A stretch of 64,000 nucleotides of DNA from Vibrio sp. UCD-FRSSP16_30 (GCF_001676025.1 NZ_LZFW01000024.1:62001-126000); one strand, 5' to 3'. Positions 1-8,866 are shown, counted from the stretch's first letter. Notes: generated by a model not told the origin, from the sequence alone. Numbers and translations: made by a program.

Positions 1-489
1 GCAATGCTAGGCGGTATGGCAACCACCAATGCAAAGCTTGGGGCTGCCCATGGTTTAGCTGCGGCACTAGGCGGTAAAATAACAGCGCCTCACAGCGTGA
101 TTACCGCAAGGCTTGCGCCGTTTGTGATGACTGAAAATATGAGAATGGCAAAGCAAAGTGGCCGTAATGACGTGCTAACACGTTATCGAAAGATTGCTCA
201 ATTAGTCACAGAAAATAGTGATGCGCATAGGGAAGATGGCGTTAATTGGGTCAACAGCATGCTTGAACAATTGGAAGTACCGACGTTATCGTATTATGAC
301 GCAGTAGAAGGACCTTTAGATTTGATTGCACAAGACGCGATGAAATCGGTGGCGATTAAAGGTAACCCATTGCCTTTAACCAAAGATAGGCTGGTGGATA
401 TTTTAAACCAAGTTTATGGCGATTCCACTTTAACAGTGCGTAGGGCACAAGATAACGTGTCTAAAGATGATTTGAATTTTACTCACTAG
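1..489 (+). CDS. Iron-containing alcohol dehydrogenase, C-terminal part (5' end outside window)
   Basis: The frame is open from base 1, so the start lies before the window; about 162 C-terminal residues are visible. The GGMATTNAKLGAAHGLAAAL stretch followed by TAPHSVITARLAPFVM matches the metal-binding helical domain of group III Fe-dependent alcohol dehydrogenases, where histidines hold the metal that polarises the alcohol substrate. Substrate is not identifiable from this part; a propanol or lactaldehyde-type enzyme is possible. The gene ends at a bidirectional hairpin shared with the convergent hexR gene. Confidence 0.8.
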   Translation, partial: AMLGGMATTNAKLGAAHGLAAALGGKITAPHSVITARLAPFVMTENMRMAKQSGRNDVLTRYRKIAQLVTENSDAHREDGVNWVNSMLEQLEVPTLSYYDAVEGPLDLIAQDAMKSVAIKGNPLPLTKDRLVDILNQVYGDSTLTVRRAQDNVSKDDLNFTH

Positions 490-498
490 CATAAATGG

Positions 499-527
499 AA
501 AATGCGCCCAATATATAGGCGCATTTT
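499..527. terminator. Bidirectional terminator hairpin
   Basis: AAAATGCGCC at 499-508 pairs perfectly with GGCGCATTTT at 518-527 around a 9-base loop. A- and T-rich flanks on both sides suit termination of both the dehydrogenase gene and convergent hexR. Confidence 0.75.
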
Positions 528-562
528 AGATGTTTTGTATACTTACTATTAGAGCTTAAACG

Positions 563-1414
563 CTACAGTTCGCCCTTATCAAAGCGAGATTCTCGCAGTG
601 TTTCTTTGACTCGTTTTAGGTTGTCCCTAAAGCCACTACCACGACGCAGAGTAAAGCCTGTCGCAAGCACATCAATAATGGTCATTTGCACAACACGGCT
701 CGCCATTGGCATATACACATCAGTATCTTCGGAAACATCAAGGGTAATGGTTAAAGACACCGCTTTATCTAAAGGCGAATTTTTAGCGGTAATCGCAATC
801 ACCGTGGCACCATTATCACGAGCCAGATGGGCTATTTCAATCAGACTCTTCGTTCGGCCTGTGTGTGAAATTAATACCACGACATCGTTATCGGTACTAT
901 TAATACAACTCATACGTTGCATGACGGGATCGTCAAAGCAGGTGATGGGGATATTAAAGCGAATAAACTTGTTTTGTGCATCTCTCGCAACAGCAGACGA
1001 AGCGCCTTGACCATAGAAAGAGATTCGCTTGGCTTGAGTCAATAGATCGACTGCGCGATTAATTTGCTGTGCGTCTAGACTGCTTTTTGCGACATCTAGA
1101 CAGGCCATTGTTGATTCGAAAATCTTATGGGTATACGCATCAGGTCCGTCTGTCTCTTCAACATCACGGCTGACATACGGAGTACCATTAGCCAAACTTT
1201 GCGCTAAGTGCAACTTAAAGTCAGGAAAGCCTTTGGTGTCAAGTCGACGACAAAAGCGGTTAACCGTAGGCTCGCTGACGTCTGCAAGTTTTGCCAGTGT
1301 TGCAATACTTGAGTGAATAGCGGTCTGTGGGTTAGCCATGATAACTTCAGCTACTTTTCTTTCTGATTTACTAAAGTTGTCTAAATTTTTTTGTACTTTT
1401 TCTAAAGTATTCAT
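563..1414 (-). CDS. hexR: HexR, RpiR/MurR-family transcriptional regulator
   Basis: 283 residues, the usual HexR length. An N-terminal RpiR-type helix-turn-helix (about 1-77, including the LADVSEPTVNRFCRRL recognition region) is followed by a SIS sugar-phosphate-binding domain (about 115-260, with GQGASSAVARDAQNKF and the ISHTGRTKSLIEIA loop). In gamma-proteobacteria HexR senses 2-keto-3-deoxy-6-phosphogluconate and controls central carbon genes such as zwf, edd-eda and gapA. It usually sits beside zwf; here zwf is not adjacent and the neighbour is an alcohol dehydrogenase. The ATG start fits the family. Assignment rests on strong residue similarity, not context. Confidence 0.85.
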   Translation of the reverse strand: MNTLEKVQKNLDNFSKSERKVAEVIMANPQTAIHSSIATLAKLADVSEPTVNRFCRRLDTKGFPDFKLHLAQSLANGTPYVSRDVEETDGPDAYTHKIFESTMACLDVAKSSLDAQQINRAVDLLTQAKRISFYGQGASSAVARDAQNKFIRFNIPITCFDDPVMQRMSCINSTDNDVVVLISHTGRTKSLIEIAHLARDNGATVIAITAKNSPLDKAVSLTITLDVSEDTDVYMPMASRVVQMTIIDVLATGFTLRRGSGFRDNLKRVKETLRESRFDKGEL

Positions 1415-1585
1415 GAAGTTAACTTATTGAATAATTTGAGAACGCAACTCAATAATGAGACTGACGAGCATGAAAAATGGATTAAATCAGTATATACGGT
1501 TCTGTTGTCGTGGTGTAACAAAACCGAAACTTAATGACAAATAATGCGTAATAATATGACAAGGTTCAAAGTTGAAGCAGTAAGT

Positions 1586-1604
1586 TAGCCACTTTTAGTG
1601 GCTA
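1586..1604. terminator. Hairpin downstream of panP
   Basis: TAGCCAC and GTGGCTA form a 7-bp stem with a 5-base loop in the gap between panP and hexR. No clear T run follows on the panP strand, so termination is only a guess. Confidence 0.3.
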
Positions 1605-1656
1605 TATCGCTTCAATTTGTCTGAAATCACTTTCATGAGAAAAAAAATTACAAATT

Positions 1657-3297
1657 TTATTCGATTGAATCCACAACAGTGTTAATTTGTTTGTTAAGAG
1701 AAACGGCTGTTTTTGCAATTTCTCGCTGTTCAATAAGAATATTATGCAATATGTCTTTAGTGGTAAGAGGGTTTGCTAACACGACGCGGAAAACAATGGT
1801 GGTCATGTTGTCCCACTTCTTGGGAGTAAGTGTAGTACGAGAAACAAACGACAAACCATTTTCGCGCTGATGCTTTTGAATAAACTGAGTCAGTCCATTC
1901 AATAGCTCATTGAGTTTGTGTTTTTGTTTGCCGCTAGCTCGTTGAAGTGCCGCTTTTATACGGGCAGGAATGTAGCGATAAGTCAGCAGGCATAACTCTG
2001 GCTCAGTCACTAATTCAAAATCAGCTTGCTGTTTGATGTGATCAGCAAAATAGCGCGCTTTATCAAGGCTTGCGTTAATGAGCAACTCATAGCCAGGACG
2101 ACTAATGATGTGCATGCTTGAGTACAACAGCATAGCCATACCAGAGCGAGAGCCTTCGAGTGCATGACTGCCCAAGTCTTTTGAACCCTTACGCAGTATA
2201 TAAGCGGCGTGATGTTCAATGCTTGCCATTGAGTGAGGGTCTTTAAATAAAACCATGCCAGCACCCATAGGGATGTACAGTTGCTTATGCGCATCGATAG
2301 TCACAGAGTCGGCAAGTTCGATACCGTCTAATAAGTCTCGATGTTTATTCGACATCAGCGTTGCGCCGCCCCATGCCGCGTCAACATGAAAATGACATTG
2401 ATGTTTCTTACATACCGCGGCTATTTTAGCCAGCGGATCAACATTGCCCGTTTCTGTTGTGCCTGCGATGCCAACCACTGCAATGGTCTTGATTTTATCA
2501 GCTTCTAATTCAACTAATTTTGATTCTAAATCAGCAATGCAGACTTTGTTATTTTCATCGGTTTTGACGGGAATTAAACTATCACGACCAATACCGAGAA
2601 CATCTGCTGCTTTCTTCAATGAATAGTGGCCACGCTCTGATACCAATATTGCCATGCCTTCATAATCATAGTGCTTTAAGGCTTTAAAAATACCTTCTTG
2701 CTCTATACCTTTGAAGGAATGGTTAGCAGGGAATGCATTGTTTCTTGCAACCCAAAGCGCAGTGATATTGGCAATAGTACCGCCGGAACAAAACGCGCCT
2801 AATGAATGTTGCGCACTGTGCATCCATTGATTGTAGAAGGCATCATTTTTTGAATAGATAAGGTTATGCAGCATCCCAAGAACTTGACGCTCTAATGGCG
2901 TAAAGGCCTTTGAAGTTTCGATTTTGACCAAGTTTTGATTAAGCGCAATCATGATCTTTGATAGCGGCATCAAATAATAGGGCAGTGCAGACGTCATATG
3001 CCCAATAAAGCTTGGGGATGAAGTATGTACAGAATGCGAAACGAGAGTATCTAGCAGATGCTGGGTATGCTCTGAAACAAAACTGGGTGTTTCAGGAAGC
3101 AATGAATCTCGAAAGTCTTTTTCGATTTCACGAAGAGGTTTTTCTTCAGCAACAATATGCTCTTTTAAAAACTTATTTAGGTTTCGAGAAAGGCTCTCTT
3201 CAATTTGAGTTAATGTAGATTCTGGACCTTCTGGAACAGTGAATATTCTGAGTAAGTTTTCGAAATCGACGCTAGCAGTTTTATTCTGTGAAACCAT
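1657..3297 (-). CDS. panP: PLP-dependent aspartate 1-decarboxylase (PanP type)
   Basis: 546 residues from the ATG at 3297; an upstream in-frame TTG at 3354 would add 19 residues not typical of the family. It is a group II PLP decarboxylase of the glutamate-decarboxylase fold. HVDAAWGG (about 304-311) holds the Asp that contacts the PLP ring nitrogen, and DAHKQLYIP carries the PLP lysine near residue 338. PanP enzymes in Vibrio convert aspartate to beta-alanine for pantothenate and CoA synthesis, replacing the pyruvoyl PanD. The start MVSQNKTASVDFENLL looks like the vibrio family. Glutamate or cysteine sulfinate activity cannot be excluded from sequence. Confidence 0.8.
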   Translation of the reverse strand: MVSQNKTASVDFENLLRIFTVPEGPESTLTQIEESLSRNLNKFLKEHIVAEEKPLREIEKDFRDSLLPETPSFVSEHTQHLLDTLVSHSVHTSSPSFIGHMTSALPYYLMPLSKIMIALNQNLVKIETSKAFTPLERQVLGMLHNLIYSKNDAFYNQWMHSAQHSLGAFCSGGTIANITALWVARNNAFPANHSFKGIEQEGIFKALKHYDYEGMAILVSERGHYSLKKAADVLGIGRDSLIPVKTDENNKVCIADLESKLVELEADKIKTIAVVGIAGTTETGNVDPLAKIAAVCKKHQCHFHVDAAWGGATLMSNKHRDLLDGIELADSVTIDAHKQLYIPMGAGMVLFKDPHSMASIEHHAAYILRKGSKDLGSHALEGSRSGMAMLLYSSMHIISRPGYELLINASLDKARYFADHIKQQADFELVTEPELCLLTYRYIPARIKAALQRASGKQKHKLNELLNGLTQFIQKHQRENGLSFVSRTTLTPKKWDNMTTIVFRVVLANPLTTKDILHNILIEQREIAKTAVSLNKQINTVVDSIE

Positions 3298-3403
3298 ATT
3301 GCATGAGATTGTATTGCTGAAAGTGCGAAACAATGTAATAAATAAATCACGCAAAGTCTCGCATTATTTTTCATAGATCGTTTTTATGGTTAAGACGACA
3401 GCA

Positions 3404-3919
3404 TTACTTTGCCTGACAATTGATGGCAACCGCATCATTGATTGACTGGTTGTACGTGTCTAATGCCCCTTTGATTTTATTAGGATGGCTGAGTAAATCA
3501 GCTAAAGCTGAGCGAAACTCATAGTTTTGTGGATGGGGTTTAGCTTGTCGATATTCGAAACTTTGTTTGGCTAGATAGCCTAACTGGTCATTTCGTGCTG
3601 ACAACTCTTTAATGTCAGATTGACTAAGTTGTAACCAAGATTCAACACCTAATTCGGTGGAGACTTTAGTCGGTGAGGATTTTAAAAAGGAATGCACCGC
3701 TTCACGGTTGAGCTCAAAGTGTTTTTTACGTCCGTCTAAAAACCATTCGCTGACTTCTTTGAGCTGTGGCGAATCCTTACTCGTCATTGTTGCGAGATCT
3801 TGATACCAGTTGATCGATGCATCGATATAAGTATCGTATTTGTTTATTTGGCAATCCGTGTTTGCGGCAAAGGCAAAAGCAGGCAGAGCTGACAGCAGTA
3901 AAACCAGCGTTTTGTTCAT
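3404..3919 (-). CDS. Small exported protein of unknown function
   Basis: 171 residues. It starts with a clear Sec signal peptide (MNKTLVLLLSALPAFAFAA, AFA-A cleavage near residue 19). The mature part is mainly helical and polar, with two cysteines, one near the new N-terminus (TDCQI) and one near the end (INCQAK), that could form a disulfide in the periplasm. No family was recognised. It follows panP on the same strand, but the gap gives no clear functional link. Confidence 0.65.
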   Translation of the reverse strand: MNKTLVLLLSALPAFAFAANTDCQINKYDTYIDASINWYQDLATMTSKDSPQLKEVSEWFLDGRKKHFELNREAVHSFLKSSPTKVSTELGVESWLQLSQSDIKELSARNDQLGYLAKQSFEYRQAKPHPQNYEFRSALADLLSHPNKIKGALDTYNQSINDAVAINCQAK

Positions 3920-4032
3920 CTAATAATTCCCTGAGTTGATAGACTCTACGACAGTAGTTGACGTAATCTAGCAAATGTTATTTCAATAACCAAAGTGTTC
4001 GATAAGCGAATGTGAGCGGTAGCGCCTAATAT

Positions 4033-4938
4033 CTACATTCCTAAACTAGAGAAAGTAAGAATGAAGACAGGGACTAGCAAACTTAGGATAAAACCGCTGA
4101 CAATTGCCACCGGAACACAGCGGATTCCGCCCGTTTGCTGAATAATCGGTAAAGTGAAATCCATTGCGGTTGCGCCTGCATAACCAATTGCGGTACAGGG
4201 TTTGCTTTTAATCAGTATGGGAATACAAATTAGGGCGACTAACTCTCGAAGAAGCTCAATAATTAGCGATGCGCTGCCGTATAAAGGCCCATAACTGTCG
4301 GTAATTAAAATCCCAGTCAAAGAGTACCAACCAAACCCTGACGCCATAGCAAGCCCTTGACTGATAGGTAAACCCAGTATTAGCGCTGAGATGACGCCGC
4401 CTAACCAAGATGTCAGCACTATGACACCGGCGATAATAAGACCATGCTTATTAATGATGATTTCTTTTAGGGTTAAGCCACTATTACGCAGCTGAATACC
4501 AATTAAAAATAGCAGCCCAAATAAGGTCCACTCACTTGCAGTGTGTACCCAATCCCAAAACCCAGGTAGTAGCAATCCAAGAATTACGCCAAATGCCACA
4601 ACCACAATCAGTCGCAGTGATTCTGATGCCATCTCTAATAAAGGCAGGTTATTTTTCTTGTTCTCAACAGATAATGGAAGTTTTGCATCAATGATAGGTA
4701 AGGCAATTAAATTCAATGCGCTCATGCTGATAAAAAAACAGGCACTCACCGCGAGGATCTGCTTAATATTACTGCCTAAATTATCCATACTAGCAATGCT
4801 CAGACCCATTAAAAACAGGATGAAAAGAATCGTATACGAGCAGATACGATTAATTTTTTCTAATTTTGATGGGGTTTTAATTGTAATGAGATAACCGACA
4901 ATTAGCGGAATAAAGATAAACAACAATCCTAGTAACAT
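4033..4938 (-). CDS. lysO: LysO-family L-lysine exporter (YbjE)
   Basis: 301 residues, very hydrophobic, with about eight membrane segments, matching the LysO family of inner-membrane lysine exporters. The diagnostic region GFGWYSLTGILITDSYGPLY followed by SASLIIELLRE is present near residues 200-230, as is the C-terminal AMDFTLPIIQQTGG stretch. E. coli LysO exports lysine and toxic analogues such as thialysine. It is divergently arranged with tfoX across a 316-bp gap. No lysine riboswitch was seen upstream. Confidence 0.85.
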   Translation of the reverse strand: MLLGLLFIFIPLIVGYLITIKTPSKLEKINRICSYTILFILFLMGLSIASMDNLGSNIKQILAVSACFFISMSALNLIALPIIDAKLPLSVENKKNNLPLLEMASESLRLIVVVAFGVILGLLLPGFWDWVHTASEWTLFGLLFLIGIQLRNSGLTLKEIIINKHGLIIAGVIVLTSWLGGVISALILGLPISQGLAMASGFGWYSLTGILITDSYGPLYGSASLIIELLRELVALICIPILIKSKPCTAIGYAGATAMDFTLPIIQQTGGIRCVPVAIVSGFILSLLVPVFILTFSSLGM

Positions 4939-5089
4939 ATCTATTTTAAAACTTCTTATTGGTGGATGAGATTGGGCGAGTGAACTTACTTGTCACTTTT
5001 TTGAAGGACTAAATCATACACTAAACTAGGCTACCTGACGAATAAGCAGTTGTTTAAACTCAAGTAAGTCATCGACTAAATAATCAACA

Positions 5090-5106
5090 ACTCATTCTGA
5101 ATGAGT
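5090..5106. promoter_or_regulatory. 17-bp perfect dyad upstream of tfoX
   Basis: ACTCATTCTGAATGAGT is a perfect palindrome with 8-bp arms and one central base. Its centre lies about 51 bp before the likely transcription start implied by the -10 element at 5137, a normal place for an activator site. It does not match CRP, LexA, Fur or PurR boxes. The binding protein is unknown. Confidence 0.5.
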
Positions 5107-5133
5107 ATCGCAACTCCTCATACTTTCCCTCAT

Positions 5134-5142
5134 TGCTATAAT
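5134..5142 (+). promoter_or_regulatory. Extended -10 promoter element for tfoX
   Basis: TGCTATAAT gives a perfect TATAAT with the TGn extension; the matching -35 region is poor, which suits an activator-dependent promoter. It would give a leader of about 75-105 bases before tfoX. Confidence 0.5.
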
Positions 5143-5254
5143 ACTAAGCCCGCATAGACAACCGTATGCTTGACGGTAAAACTTTAAGGGTAGTGATAAG
5201 CGTCCAGTTTTAGCCCATTACTGCATGTCTAAGAAAACTGCGGAGAACGAACTT

Positions 5255-5917
5255 ATGGCAGTAAACGGAATTAAAGCTGTTATTGAAGAAATTGAACGAT
5301 TTGATGGATTAAATTATCGCTCAATGTTTGGAGGCACAGGCTACTTTATTGATGATGCAATGTTTTTATTGATTGAGAAAGATCAAGCATACTTGCGAGG
5401 CGGTGTCGATCTTACTGATGATCTGATTGCCCTTCACTGTAGCCAGTTTAAATATAAAAAGAGGATAGGCTGTGCTCGCATTCAGTATTACAACATTACT
5501 GAACTCTATGATAATGACAGAGGACGAGCACAGTTATTGATGTTCAGATCCATCGATATCGCCAAATCAGACAAATTAAAATGCGCTTGTCATGATCGTC
5601 TTCGTGACTTACCTAACTTACAACTCAGCATTGAACGTATGCTTGCCAGAGTGGGTATTTTAGATGTCACACGGCTCAAGCACCTAGGTTCTACCGAATG
5701 CTTTAGAAAACTGCAGTCAATTTATGGGCTTGATCTGAATGTCAATCTGCTTTGGAAGCTAGAAGGTGCGATACAAGGTATTCATTTCACTTTATTACAG
5801 CATTCAATTAAAAATGAGTTACTGATTAAAGTCTTGTCAAAAGAGGTCATCCCTAAAGAGACATTATCGAGCAAATCGTTAAAGAAAGGGCCTGATGGGA
5901 CTTCTGATTATCGCTAA
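5255..5917 (+). CDS. tfoX: TfoX/Sxy-family competence regulator
   Basis: 220 residues from ATG 5255, preceded by GGAG 9 bases upstream; ATG 5225 would add 10 residues but has no ribosome site. The N-terminal TfoX domain shows RSMFGGTGYFIDDAMF, and the C-terminal TfoX domain shows LPNLQLSIERMLARVGI with LWKLEGAIQGIHF. Sxy/TfoX proteins act with CRP to switch on competence genes at CRP-S sites; in Vibrio cholerae tfoX responds to chitin through the sRNA TfoR. Vibrios also carry the paralogue TfoY, which steers motility and type VI secretion; this copy could be either. A tandem heptanucleotide repeat follows the stop codon. Confidence 0.75.
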   Translation: MAVNGIKAVIEEIERFDGLNYRSMFGGTGYFIDDAMFLLIEKDQAYLRGGVDLTDDLIALHCSQFKYKKRIGCARIQYYNITELYDNDRGRAQLLMFRSIDIAKSDKLKCACHDRLRDLPNLQLSIERMLARVGILDVTRLKHLGSTECFRKLQSIYGLDLNVNLLWKLEGAIQGIHFTLLQHSIKNELLIKVLSKEVIPKETLSSKSLKKGPDGTSDYR

Positions 5918-5937
5918 CAGTCGCTGTGTTGCGTTAC

Positions 5938-5972
5938 GATAGAAGATAGAAGATAGAAGATAGAAGATAGAA
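5938..5972. repeat. Tandem heptanucleotide repeat (GATAGAA x5)
   Basis: Five exact head-to-tail copies of GATAGAA start 20 bases after the tfoX stop codon, followed by a degenerate GAGATTAA. It lies between tfoX and convergent purC and codes for nothing. Such short arrays can change copy number by slippage. Confidence 0.9.
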
Positions 5973-6020
5973 GAGATTAAATACAGAAGAAGCCACCATT
6001 GCTGATGACTTCTTTTATCG

Positions 6021-6048
6021 GTGCCTTTATAACGTTAGATAAAGGCAC
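6021..6048. terminator. Hairpin between tfoX and purC
   Basis: GTGCCTTTAT at 6021-6030 pairs perfectly with ATAAAGGCAC at 6039-6048 around an 8-base loop. It lies between convergent genes but lacks a strong T run on either side, so it may be a shared weak terminator. Confidence 0.5.
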
Positions 6049-6079
6049 TTATGGAGAGTTTGTTATTTAGAGTTTGGAT

Positions 6080-7186
6080 TTAGTCAACGAGACCGTAATC
6101 CTTATCTAAAATCGCCATAATCTCGGCTTTAGGGTTATCACTTAGGTTAATTGTTTTACCTGTGATTTTTTCAGCAATATTGATATAGGTTGTTGAAAGC
6201 TCCATCATTGCTGACAGCGGTAACTCATTATCTTTTGCTAGTGCGTTACGCTCATCCATACGATCTTTATTTAATAAAATGTCTGGATCTGGGAAGTGAT
6301 TGAGTAAGAATTGGCGGAAGCCTTCTTTTGAGTTCTCAACAATTTGTCCTTTTGCATACGCTTGCTCATCCCAGATACGAGATGAGTCAGGTGTGCCCAC
6401 TTCATCCATATAGATAAGCTTCTCTTTACCTTTACTGTCGGTAACGTAGCCAAATTCAAATTTAGTATCGACAAAGATTTGCCCAATATCGGCAAGCGCT
6501 TTATCAATCACAGAGAAACCTTCTTTTAGTAGAACTTCGTAATGGTTTACATCTTGTTGTGACTGGAAGTTAAAAGAAGCGTAGTTATCGAGCAAATCTT
6601 GGCGAGTGACATTAACATCATCTACTTCTGGCACGTTCGGGATGTTTTTCAAGATCCCTTTAGTTGAAGGGGTGACAAGTAAGTCTGTTAATTGGCCATC
6701 TTTGCTTAAGTTTTCTGGCAAGTCGATACCACAGAAAACACGCTCACCTTTATCATAGGCACGCCACATTGAACCTGTGATGTATTTACGACAAATAGCT
6801 TCAACCATTACAGGCTTAGCCTTTTGCACAATCCATACCAATGGGTGAGGAATATCCAGAATGTGGCTGTCTGCTAGGTCATTATCTTTAAAAAGTTTAA
6901 ACCAGTGATTTGAGATGGCATTTAAAGCTGCGCCTTTACCAGGAATACCTTTTAGGTTTTGTTCACCGTGCCAGATACAATCGAATGCAGAGATTCGATC
7001 ACTGATAACCATGATAGCCAGAGGTGCATCTTCCGAAACATCATAGTTCTTTTCTTTAATCAGACGACGACTGTCTTCTTCTGTAAGCCAGTAAACAGAT
7101 CGCACTTTACCACTGTGAACGGGTTTATCAGTGCGAATAGGCAAGTCATCGTTAACGTCTAATACTTGGTCAGCAAGATTCATCAT
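6080..7186 (-). CDS. purC: Phosphoribosylaminoimidazole-succinocarboxamide synthase (SAICAR synthetase)
   Basis: 368 residues, the long form common in Vibrio, unlike the roughly 237-residue E. coli PurC. It joins aspartate to CAIR with ATP in purine synthesis. Visible family signatures are [10 protein letters not shown] near the start (nucleotide region), [27 protein letters not shown], and [11 protein letters not shown] with [13 protein letters not shown] near residues 235-260. Two adjacent ATG codons (7186, 7183) are possible starts. A consensus PurR operator lies about 65 bp upstream. Confidence 0.95.
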   Translation of the reverse strand: MMNLADQVLDVNDDLPIRTDKPVHSGKVRSVYWLTEEDSRRLIKEKNYDVSEDAPLAIMVISDRISAFDCIWHGEQNLKGIPGKGAALNAISNHWFKLFKDNDLADSHILDIPHPLVWIVQKAKPVMVEAICRKYITGSMWRAYDKGERVFCGIDLPENLSKDGQLTDLLVTPSTKGILKNIPNVPEVDDVNVTRQDLLDNYASFNFQSQQDVNHYEVLLKEGFSVIDKALADIGQIFVDTKFEFGYVTDSKGKEKLIYMDEVGTPDSSRIWDEQAYAKGQIVENSKEGFRQFLLNHFPDPDILLNKDRMDERNALAKDNELPLSAMMELSTTYINIAEKITGKTINLSDNPKAEIMAILDKDYGLVD

Positions 7187-7251
7187 TTATACCTAATAGG
7201 GCAAATACTGATGAGAATAATACACAGATCAAATTCACTATTCCAATAGAA

Positions 7252-7267
7252 AAGCAAACGATTGCCT
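7252..7267 (-). promoter_or_regulatory. PurR operator upstream of purC
   Basis: AAGCAAACGATTGCCT matches the PurR consensus ANGCAANCGNTTNCNT at every fixed base. It sits 66-81 bp before purC, consistent with purine-dependent repression of this gene. Confidence 0.8.
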
Positions 7268-7320
7268 GATGTTATTTGTATCGACACTATTTAAGCTGTG
7301 TATCTTAAAATATTGTTAAT

Positions 7321-7695
7321 TTAGTGAAGATATTGAGTGTTTGAGGTTGAGAAAAAAACATCACATTGATGCTTTTTGCCCAATTGTATTAATTGCTGCT
7401 GAGAAACGCTGTCGATATTGCTACTTGCCACCACAGCGCTGGCATTACCTAAGGTAATTGCTTTGATAACAACTTCTATCTCATTAGATTTAGTTGAAGG
7501 CTTGAGTTGAATGATTTTTGTGCAGTTTACGCGATGAGATTGTAGATCTTTCAATTCTGGCAAGCGTGTCTGTGCGGTAAATAGAATCCATTTTTTTGCA
7601 CAAGATGCGATAGCTAACTGCTCTAAATTACAACAGTGATCTGCTCGAGGTGAAAGAATTAAGTTAGTGCTATTATTGATATTCATAAACTGCAT
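7321..7695 (-). CDS. sulA: SulA-like SOS cell-division inhibitor
   Basis: 124 residues from the ATG at 7695, chosen because GGAG precedes it by 8 bases and because upstream starts would overlap the LexA box. The core KKWILFTAQTRLPELKDL and ALTLGNASAVVA-type region (here KAITLGNASAVVASSN) resemble SulA, which blocks FtsZ assembly during the SOS response. The fold belongs to the RecA-like SulA family. The N-terminal part is short and divergent, so FtsZ inhibition is inferred. The upstream LexA operator strongly supports the call. It precedes purC on the same strand but purC has its own operator. Confidence 0.75.
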   Translation of the reverse strand: MQFMNINNSTNLILSPRADHCCNLEQLAIASCAKKWILFTAQTRLPELKDLQSHRVNCTKIIQLKPSTKSNEIEVVIKAITLGNASAVVASSNIDSVSQQQLIQLGKKHQCDVFFSTSNTQYLH

Positions 7696-7712
7696 TACTG
7701 TATCTCCATACA

Positions 7713-7732
7713 TACTGTATAAAACAACAGTA
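7713..7732 (-). promoter_or_regulatory. LexA (SOS) box of sulA
   Basis: TACTGTATAAAACAACAGTA contains CTGT-N8-ACAG with the flanking TA pairs, a near-ideal gamma-proteobacterial LexA operator. It ends 18 bp before the chosen sulA start. Confidence 0.85.
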
Positions 7733-7778
7733 CTTGTGTTTTGTGTAAAGATCAAGCGTATGCGTGAATTTTAAGCAT

Positions 7779-7804
7779 AAAAAAACCCAGCTTATAGGCT
7801 GGGT
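7779..7804 (-). terminator. Rho-independent terminator of the small CxxC gene
   Basis: On the minus strand ACCCAGC pairs with GCTGGGT around a 6-base loop, followed by seven T residues. It closes the 60-residue gene and separates it from sulA. Confidence 0.85.
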
Positions 7805-7828
7805 CGGTTTAGATAGCGTGTTATCCGT

Positions 7829-8011
7829 TTATCGGCTAAGCATTTCTTTTTGAGGGGAAACGCTTTCCTCATGGTTGTAGCGCTTGATATCTATAACAGC
7901 GGTTTGTTTACAAGATTCGCAGCAAGTATTGCTGTATCCATCTAAGTAAGTGAGTTTTTCTACGAAGGCTAATTTTTTACACCAGTCACAATGTGAGAAC
8001 GTTCGTTGCAT
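7829..8011 (-). CDS. Small zinc-ribbon-like protein
   Basis: 60 residues with cysteines in CDWC (8-11) and CCESC (30-34), a pattern typical of a small zinc-binding ribbon. A good ribosome site (AAGGAG, 12 bases upstream of the ATG) and its own terminator indicate a real gene. Function unknown; possible roles include nucleic-acid or protein binding. Confidence 0.7.
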   Translation of the reverse strand: MQRTFSHCDWCKKLAFVEKLTYLDGYSNTCCESCKQTAVIDIKRYNHEESVSPQKEMLSR

Positions 8012-8182
8012 ACTATTAAGTGCTCCTTAAAGTGTTGCGTTTGATATACCTTGTTCATTATTTGAGACAAGCGAGTATTGGTATTTCAATACTCAGGACA
8101 AGGGTAGAGCTCTAATACTACACTATCACGACGAAATTGTTAAATTATTGTTTACATTCAACTGACTTTCTGAGCTAAAACT

Positions 8183-8866
8183 CTATTTCAGCAGCTTTTT
8201 AGCTTGTGCACCTTCAACGGGGCGGTTAACAGACAGTGTACGTCCTTTTTTTAAGCCCACTTCATAGTCCGCGGTGAGATTTTTCATCGCTTCTTGTAGC
8301 TGCTTCTTAAAGGTCTCTCTATCGATATTTTCAAATTCTTTATCGATATAGTTTTTTATCTTCTTATCGGATTCATCATCGGGAGCGATAAGCGGTAGTT
8401 TTTCTAATGCACCTTCAATCCATCCTGAGATGAATGAATTAACGCGCTTGGTCACTTCTGATGCTGGAGTACCAGAACCGGCAAAGCTGTTTCTAAATTT
8501 ACCGGTATGTTCATTCATTTCACGATAAACAACATCAAAAGCAAACGCGGCAAAGATAGCGCGATCAGCCTCTCCAATAAACTCGACTCGCTTAAGTCCT
8601 TTATGATTGAGAAGGACTGCTTCTACACCAAATTTTGTGTTAATACCGCGAATCACACGTAAGATATTGCTGCCTACATTACCTGGCAAAAGGTGAGAGG
8701 ATTGAGTCTTGCCCATTTTGATGAATTCAATATCGTCTTTCTCTAGACCATATTTGAGCATAAGGTTGTGTGCCATTTTTATGGCATTGGCAGCTTCATT
8801 GACGTTGGCTGAATTACCTAGCTCAAGGCATTTTGCTATTTTTTTCAACGCTTTTTGCTTATTCAT
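8183..8866 (-). CDS. DUF2786 domain-containing protein
   Basis: 227 residues. The N-terminus (about 1-42: ALKKIAKCLELGNSANVNEA then NAIKMAHNLMLKYGL) is a DUF2786 motif. The middle region (ILRVIRGINTKFGVEAVLLN through SFISGWIEGALEKL) resembles the domain that usually follows it. Such proteins are common on phages and in bacterial genomes; their role is not known. Lysine-rich helical C-terminus. No phage genes surround it here. Confidence 0.8.
   Translation of the reverse strand: MNKQKALKKIAKCLELGNSANVNEAANAIKMAHNLMLKYGLEKDDIEFIKMGKTQSSHLLPGNVGSNILRVIRGINTKFGVEAVLLNHKGLKRVEFIGEADRAIFAAFAFDVVYREMNEHTGKFRNSFAGSGTPASEVTKRVNSFISGWIEGALEKLPLIAPDDESDKKIKNYIDKEFENIDRETFKKQLQEAMKNLTADYEVGLKKGRTLSVNRPVEGAQAKKLLK

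Noticed and set aside
3298..3354. Longer panP start at a TTG
   Set aside because: The extension is not like family members; the ATG at 3297 fits better.
5938..5972. Possible CRISPR-type array
   Set aside because: Seven-base units with no spacers and no cas genes; it is a simple tandem repeat.
7696..7755. Longer sulA start
   Set aside because: The upstream region overlaps the LexA box; the start with GGAG at 7695 is preferred.
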